This document shows positions 59,498-64,000 of a stretch of DNA of 64,000 bases, piece by piece (within the stretch, counting starts at the first letter, position 1; every line of letters starts with the position of its first letter). The notes under the pieces were generated by a model. It saw nothing but the letters and a program-made list of their open reading frames with translations. It was not told the DNA's origin and ran no database searches. The stretch comes from Bordetella parapertussis (GTDB taxonomy: Bacteria; Pseudomonadota; Gammaproteobacteria; Burkholderiales; Burkholderiaceae_B). Location of the stretch: contig CAMDFD010000002.1 of assembly GCA_945897365.1 (NCBI GenBank), positions 214,678-278,677 on the forward strand, in the 5' to 3' direction. A program made the position numbers and the translations under genes.

Positions 59498-61783
59498 ATG
59501 GACGAAAACCTCTCTAAATTAGCCCTCGACTACCACGCCTATCCCACGCCCGGGAAAATCTCTGTCACGCCGACCAAGCCTCTGGCCAACCAGGACGACT
59601 TGTCTCTGGCCTATTCGCCTGGCGTGGCGGCAGCCTGTATGGCGATTTATGCTCAAGGCGACGAAGCAGCCGCTAAATACACTTCCCGCTCAAATCTCGT
59701 CGCTGTTATTACGAACGGTACGGCTGTGTTGGGGCTGGGCAATATTGGTCCTTTGGCGGCCAAGCCTGTGATGGAAGGCAAAGGCTGTTTATTTAAAAAA
59801 TTCGCAGGTATCGATGTCTTCGATATCGAGCTCGCCGAAACGGACCCCGACAAACTTGTAGAAATCATTGCGGCTTTGGAGCCGACGCTCGGCGGTATCA
59901 ATCTCGAAGACATCAAGGCACCTGAGTGCTTTTACATCGAGAAAAAACTGCGCGAACGCATGAAAATTCCCGTTTTTCATGACGACCAACACGGCACGGC
60001 GATCATCTCTTCTGCTGCGATCATGAACGGCTTGAAGGTCGTAGGCAAAAAGATGAGCGAAGTCAAACTCGTTGTTTCAGGCGCGGGGGCTGCCTCGATC
60101 GCATGTCTGGATTTACTCGTCCACCTGGGCATCAAAAAAGAGAATATTTTTGTTTGCGACTCTCGCGGCGTGATTTACGAAGGCCGGGATGCGCAAATGG
60201 AGGAAAACAAGAAGCGCTATGCACAAAAGACCGCGCTTCGAACACTCGCAGACGCCATGGTCGGCGCCGATGTCTTTCTAGGCTGCTCAGCACCTGGCGT
60301 GGTCAATGCCGAGATGGTCAAAAGCATGGGCACAAAACCATTGATTTTGGCACTGGCCAATCCAGAGCCAGAAATCAGGCCCGAGATCGCCAAAGCAGCG
60401 CGTCCCGACTGCATCATCGCAACGGGTCGCTCGGACTACCCAAATCAGGTCAATAACGTTCTCTGCTTCCCCTTTATTTTCCGTGGTGCGCTCGATGCGG
60501 GCGCAAGTAGCATCACCGAAGAAATGAAACTTGCCTGCGTCAAGGCGATCGCAGAGCTTGCGGAGGCTGAACAAAGCGACGAGGTCGCTCAGGCTTATGC
60601 GGGTCAAGAGTTGAGCTTTGGCCCTGACTACATCATCCCAAAGCCTTTCGATCCCCGTCTGATCGTTCAAATCGCACCCGCTGTGGCGCAGGCCGCCGCC
60701 GACTCAGGTGTGGCGCGTAGACCGATCCAAGACATGGAGGCTTATAAAGCAAAACTACAGGCGATGGTCTATCACTCCGGCCAGCTGATGAGTCCGCTGT
60801 TTACGCAAGCCAAGCGCGCACCTAAGCGTGTCATTTATGCAGACGGCGAAGACGAACGCGTCCTGCGTGCTGCGCAAACGGTCTCTGACGAAAAAATTGC
60901 TTTCCCGATTTTGATTGGTCGTCCTTCCGTGATCAATATGCGGATCAAAAAAATGGGGCTTCGCCTTGAGGTCGGCAAAAATGTCGAGATTGTGGATCCT
61001 GAGGATGACGTTCGTTTCAACGAGTCCTGGCAGGAGTATTACCGCATTAAGGGTCGCGAAGGTGTGACACCGACTGTCGCCAAAGCGATGGTTCGTAAGC
61101 ACAACACACTCATCGCCGTGTTGCTGCTCAAGCGTGGCGATGCCGATGCTGTGCTTTGCGGCATTGGCAGCCGTTTCGACAATCAGCTCAAATATGTCGA
61201 AGACGTCATTGGTCTACAAAAAGGCGCGTCGACGTTCGCAGCGATGAACGTGCTGATGCTCTCAGACCAGACATTGTTTATCTGCGATACCCACGTCAAC
61301 GAAGATCCCAGCGCGGAACAAGTAGCGGACATGACCATTCAGGCTGCGCATAAAATGCGAAATTTTGGCATCGTTCCAAAAATTGCCCTACTCTCGCATT
61401 CGAATTTTGGTAGCCGCCCAACGGCTTCGTCACGCAAAATGGCTCAAGCACGCCGACTTATCAGTGAGCGCGCGCCCTCCCTGGAAGTAGACGGTGAAAT
61501 GCACGCAGACTCCGCACTCTCGGAATCGATCCGCACTGCCAACTATCCGGATAGCACTTTAAAAGGCAGTGCCAATCTGCTTGTGACGCCAAATCTCGAT
61601 ACCGGCAATGTCACATACAACCTATTAAAAATGACCGGTAGCAACGGCATTGCAATGGGGCCTGTATTGTTGGGTGCTGCGCGTCCGGTTCATATCTTGA
61701 CCAATAGCGCCACAGTGCGCCGCGTCATCAATATGACGGCCTTGGCCGTGATTGATGCGCAAATGGAAGCAGAGCAACGTTAA
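59498..61783 (+). CDS. maeB: NADP-dependent malic enzyme, MaeB type
   Basis: The 761-residue protein has an N-terminal malic enzyme domain (about 1-430) with 'SLAYSPGVAAACMAI', 'FHDDQHGTAIISSAA' and 'LVVSGAGAASIACLDLL', and a C-terminal phosphotransacetylase-like domain (about 435-761). That domain begins 'VIYADGEDERVLRAAQ' and ends 'VTYNLLKMTGSNGIAMGPVLLGAARP'. This is the MaeB fusion; the second half is thought to regulate by acetyl-CoA rather than to make acetyl phosphate. It decarboxylates malate to pyruvate with NADPH. GAAGAGA precedes the ATG. A strong terminator follows. Confidence 0.96.
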   Translation: MDENLSKLALDYHAYPTPGKISVTPTKPLANQDDLSLAYSPGVAAACMAIYAQGDEAAAKYTSRSNLVAVITNGTAVLGLGNIGPLAAKPVMEGKGCLFKKFAGIDVFDIELAETDPDKLVEIIAALEPTLGGINLEDIKAPECFYIEKKLRERMKIPVFHDDQHGTAIISSAAIMNGLKVVGKKMSEVKLVVSGAGAASIACLDLLVHLGIKKENIFVCDSRGVIYEGRDAQMEENKKRYAQKTALRTLADAMVGADVFLGCSAPGVVNAEMVKSMGTKPLILALANPEPEIRPEIAKAARPDCIIATGRSDYPNQVNNVLCFPFIFRGALDAGASSITEEMKLACVKAIAELAEAEQSDEVAQAYAGQELSFGPDYIIPKPFDPRLIVQIAPAVAQAAADSGVARRPIQDMEAYKAKLQAMVYHSGQLMSPLFTQAKRAPKRVIYADGEDERVLRAAQTVSDEKIAFPILIGRPSVINMRIKKMGLRLEVGKNVEIVDPEDDVRFNESWQEYYRIKGREGVTPTVAKAMVRKHNTLIAVLLLKRGDADAVLCGIGSRFDNQLKYVEDVIGLQKGASTFAAMNVLMLSDQTLFICDTHVNEDPSAEQVADMTIQAAHKMRNFGIVPKIALLSHSNFGSRPTASSRKMAQARRLISERAPSLEVDGEMHADSALSESIRTANYPDSTLKGSANLLVTPNLDTGNVTYNLLKMTGSNGIAMGPVLLGAARPVHILTNSATVRRVINMTALAVIDAQMEAEQR

Positions 61784-61784
61784 G

Positions 61785-61819
61785 AAAAAAAGCCTGAATA
61801 AATATATTCAGGCTTTTTT
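61785..61819. terminator. Bidirectional rho-independent terminator
   Basis: AGCCTGAATA (61791-61800), loop AATA and TATTCAGGCT (61805-61814) form a perfect 10-bp stem. It is flanked by six As on one side and five Ts on the other, so it works in both directions between the convergent maeB and gltA. Confidence 0.92.
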
Positions 61820-61841
61820 ACTGCGGGCGTATTTTTTATTA

Positions 61842-63143
61842 CTAACGCTTTGGAACGGAGCGTGAGACTTCGCCTTGGTACAACTGGCGAGGACGTCCAA
61901 TCTTGTACTCTGGATCCGAAATCATTTCGTTCCACTGCGCAATCCAGCCAACTGTACGAGCCAAAGCGAAAATCGCTGTAAACAACGCAGTTGGAACGCC
62001 AATGGCGCGCTGAACGATACCAGAGTAGAAGTCCACATTTGGATACAGTTTACGCTCAACGAAGTATGGATCCTCAAGCGCAATGCGCTCGACTTCCATC
62101 GCAAGCTTGAACAAAGGATCATTTTCCAGACCGAGGGCCGCCAAGACTTCTTTGCAGGTTTGTTGCATAAGTTTTGCACGGGGATCGTAATTTTTATAAA
62201 CCCGATGACCAAAACCCATCAAACGGACGCCTGAGTTTTTGTCCTTGACCTGCTCCATAAACTCGCCGACCTTGGACAAGCCACCCTTGGCTTGCAACTC
62301 TTCGAGCATTTGCAAACATGCTTCGTTGGCGCCACCGTGTGCGGGACCCCACAAACATGCAACACCCGCGGCGATCGCAGCGAACGGGTTGGTTCCTGAC
62401 GATCCGCATAAACGCACGGTGGAGGTCGAGGCATTTTGCTCATGATCAGCGTGCAGAATAAAGATACGGTCAAGCGCACGCTCAACCACAGGGTTGACCA
62501 CGTACTCTTCGCAAGGGGTCGCGAACATCATCCGCAGGAAATTACCCGTGTATGACAGGTTGTTCTGTGGGTAGATATAAGGCTGCCCTTGTGAATATTT
62601 GTATGCCATCGCCACAAGCGTTGGCATCTTGGCGATCAGACGAATTGCCGACACATGACGGTGATGTGGGTTACTAATATCCGTCGAGTCGTGATAGAAC
62701 GCAGACAAGGCACCGACCAAACCCGTCAACACCGCCATCGGATGCGCGTCGCGACGGAAACCACGGAGAAAGAAGTGCATCTGCTCATTGACCATCGTGT
62801 GATGGGACACGAGATAATCAAAATCTACTTTTTGCTTGGGATCGGGCAACTCACCATTGAGGATCAGGTAGCTGATATCCATGAAATCACAATTGACGGC
62901 GAGTTCTTCGATGGGGTAGCCACGATAAAGCAGCTCACCCTTGTCACCGTCGATATACGTGATGTTAGAGGTGCATGAAGCAGTCGACAAAAAACCCGGG
63001 TCGTAAGTAAACAGACCAGTCTGTCCGTAAAGCTTACGAATGTCAATGACCTGTGGACCGACACTACCGTCGTACATAGGAAAATCAACCGAAGGGCTAC
63101 CGTCTGAAAACGATAGCGTGGCTTTTTTGTCGGACAGTTTCAT
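61842..63143 (-). CDS. gltA: Citrate synthase (type I, hexameric)
   Basis: The 433-residue protein has 'GLFTYDPGFLSTASCTSNITYIDG', 'LLYRGYPIEELA', the active-site 'HADHEQNASTSTVRL', 'GPAHGGANEACLQML' and 'GFGHRVYKNYDPRAKLM'. These include the catalytic His and Asp of the family. It condenses acetyl-CoA and oxaloacetate. AAGGAATT precedes the ATG. It follows sdhE by 45 bases on the same strand, the usual betaproteobacterial order sdhB-sdhE-gltA. Confidence 0.97.
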   Translation of the reverse strand: MKLSDKKATLSFSDGSPSVDFPMYDGSVGPQVIDIRKLYGQTGLFTYDPGFLSTASCTSNITYIDGDKGELLYRGYPIEELAVNCDFMDISYLILNGELPDPKQKVDFDYLVSHHTMVNEQMHFFLRGFRRDAHPMAVLTGLVGALSAFYHDSTDISNPHHRHVSAIRLIAKMPTLVAMAYKYSQGQPYIYPQNNLSYTGNFLRMMFATPCEEYVVNPVVERALDRIFILHADHEQNASTSTVRLCGSSGTNPFAAIAAGVACLWGPAHGGANEACLQMLEELQAKGGLSKVGEFMEQVKDKNSGVRLMGFGHRVYKNYDPRAKLMQQTCKEVLAALGLENDPLFKLAMEVERIALEDPYFVERKLYPNVDFYSGIVQRAIGVPTALFTAIFALARTVGWIAQWNEMISDPEYKIGRPRQLYQGEVSRSVPKR

Positions 63144-63188
63144 ACGTAATTCCTTCGTTTATATTTGGTTAGCCAGGCAAGATGCTGT

Positions 63189-63449
63189 CTATGCTGCGCG
63201 TATCTGCGCCAGCACCATCTTGACTGCGGGCCGGTCAAGCGCCCCCTCGGGCTCAACACGACCTAATAGTAAGTCTAACAGTTCGTTGTCCCCGAGTTCA
63301 AACAGCTGAGTCAGAGCGCCCACTTCGACGTCCGTCAATTCTGCTTGATAGGTATCGAGATACTGGGTAAGAATCAGATCATTTTCAAGAAGGCCACGTC
63401 TGGCACGCCAACGTAACCTAATCCGATCCTGATCTGATAGTGTTCCCAT
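63189..63449 (-). CDS. sdhE: Succinate dehydrogenase FAD assembly factor SdhE
   Basis: The 86-residue protein has the SdhE motif R-R-G-L-L-E-N-D and the later 'LFELGDNELLDLLLGR'. SdhE helps attach FAD covalently to SdhA. Size and position, 12 bases after sdhB, are typical. Confidence 0.93.
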   Translation of the reverse strand: MGTLSDQDRIRLRWRARRGLLENDLILTQYLDTYQAELTDVEVGALTQLFELGDNELLDLLLGRVEPEGALDRPAVKMVLAQIRAA

Positions 63450-63461
63450 AACGACTCTATG

Positions 63462-64000
63462 TTAAACCGTACGACGCACAAGCATTTCTTTAATCTTACC
63501 GATCGCGCGCGATGGATTCAGGCCTTTTGGACACACGTCCACACAATTCATGATTGTGTGACAGCGGAACAAACGGTATGGATCTTCGAGATTATCGAGA
63601 CGCTCAGCCGTGGCATGGTCGCGGTCGTCCGCAATAAAGCGATACGCTTGTAACAACCCTGCAGGACCCACAAACTTGTCAGGGTTCCACCAAAATGATG
63701 GGCACGAGGTCGAGCAACAGGCGCACAAAATACACTCATACAAGCCATCAAGCTCTTCGCGCGCCTCGGGCGACTGCAAACGCTCTTTTTCGGGCGGTGG
63801 CGTGTCGTTGATCAAGTACGGGCGCACTGAATGATATTGATTAAAAAATTGTGTCATGTCCACCACCAAATCCCGAATGACGGGAAGCCCTGGCAAAGGA
63901 CGCAAAACAACGGGCTCCTTAAGCTCAAGCATGTTGGTAATACAAGCCAAACCATTCTTACCATTGATGTTCATCGCATCCGAACCGCAGACACCCTCAC
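63462..64000 (-). CDS. sdhB: Succinate dehydrogenase iron-sulfur subunit (5' partial)
   Basis: The frame runs off the window end: codons upstream of the internal ATG at 63974 read E-G-V-C-G-S-D-A, the end of the 2Fe-2S motif of SdhB, so the true start lies beyond 64000. The visible part has the [4Fe-4S] and [3Fe-4S] cysteines in 'CILCACCSTSCPSFWWN' and 'CHTIMNCVDVCPKGLNP'. It passes electrons from SdhA to the membrane quinone site. The rest of the sdh operon should lie just beyond the window. Confidence 0.96.
   Translation of the reverse strand, partial: EGVCGSDAMNINGKNGLACITNMLELKEPVVLRPLPGLPVIRDLVVDMTQFFNQYHSVRPYLINDTPPPEKERLQSPEAREELDGLYECILCACCSTSCPSFWWNPDKFVGPAGLLQAYRFIADDRDHATAERLDNLEDPYRLFRCHTIMNCVDVCPKGLNPSRAIGKIKEMLVRRTV

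Overview
The window looks like a chromosomal segment of a betaproteobacterium, most likely Burkholderiales and Alcaligenaceae-like. This is inferred from the minus-strand blocks sucA-sucB-lpd-zapE-trpS and gltA-sdhE-sdhB, the paired cyanophycin synthetases (cphA and a shorter cphA'), the class I PHB genes (phaC, phaB, phaR), the periplasmic c-type cytochromes and the moderate-to-high G+C coding bias. Coding density is high. Many genes overlap by ATGA-type junctions. I saw no rRNA, tRNA, CRISPR array, insertion sequence or prophage.

Layout. (1) 1-8122, plus strand: a catabolic cluster with the end of a ModA-like binding protein, an amidase, a tartrate/D-malate dehydrogenase homologue, a family III CoA-transferase, an enoyl-CoA hydratase, an acyl-CoA dehydrogenase and an MmgE/PrpD protein. 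The substrate is not evident. (2) 8159-16382: a photobiology island. Three different photolyase/cryptochrome proteins and a 55-residue DUF2256 protein lie on the plus strand. They run tail-to-tail into a minus-strand group of folE, a BLUF photoreceptor, an MFS transporter and a pterin carbinolamine dehydratase, preceded by DUF393 and GNAT genes. (3) 16477-23802: a second CoA-transferase with an atypical SDR, the D-erythronate-type degradation genes denD-otnC-otnK, an alkyl-DNA methyltransferase, an Old Yellow Enzyme and YajQ. (4) 23873-27127: a MOSC protein, then a small membrane protein, a DsbB-like protein, an M23 peptidase and a histidine phosphatase. (5) 27136-31806, minus strand: one compact operon joining a two-subunit periplasmic molybdenum hydroxylase to soxX-soxY-soxZ-soxA, with no soxB or soxCD in view. 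(6) 31944-46490: storage polymers. A DUF1854 protein and a zinc-ribbon ABC exporter diverge from cphA' and cphA, followed by the convergent rluD-pgeF-phaC-phaB-phaR group and by bamD. (7) 46501-64000: housekeeping and TCA genes: a DinG-family helicase, tex, trpS, zapE, the 2-oxoglutarate dehydrogenase genes, a maeB-type malic enzyme, gltA, sdhE and partial sdhB.

The two regions most worth follow-up are the molybdenum hydroxylase-SoxXYZA operon, whose SoxY lacks the usual glycine-rich C-terminal arm, and the photolyase-pterin-BLUF island, which groups light sensing, light-driven DNA repair and synthesis of possible pterin antenna cofactors. The cyanophycin locus with its dedicated ABC/DUF1854 pair beside the PHB genes is a third coherent system. 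All functions are assigned by reading motifs and context. No database search was run.
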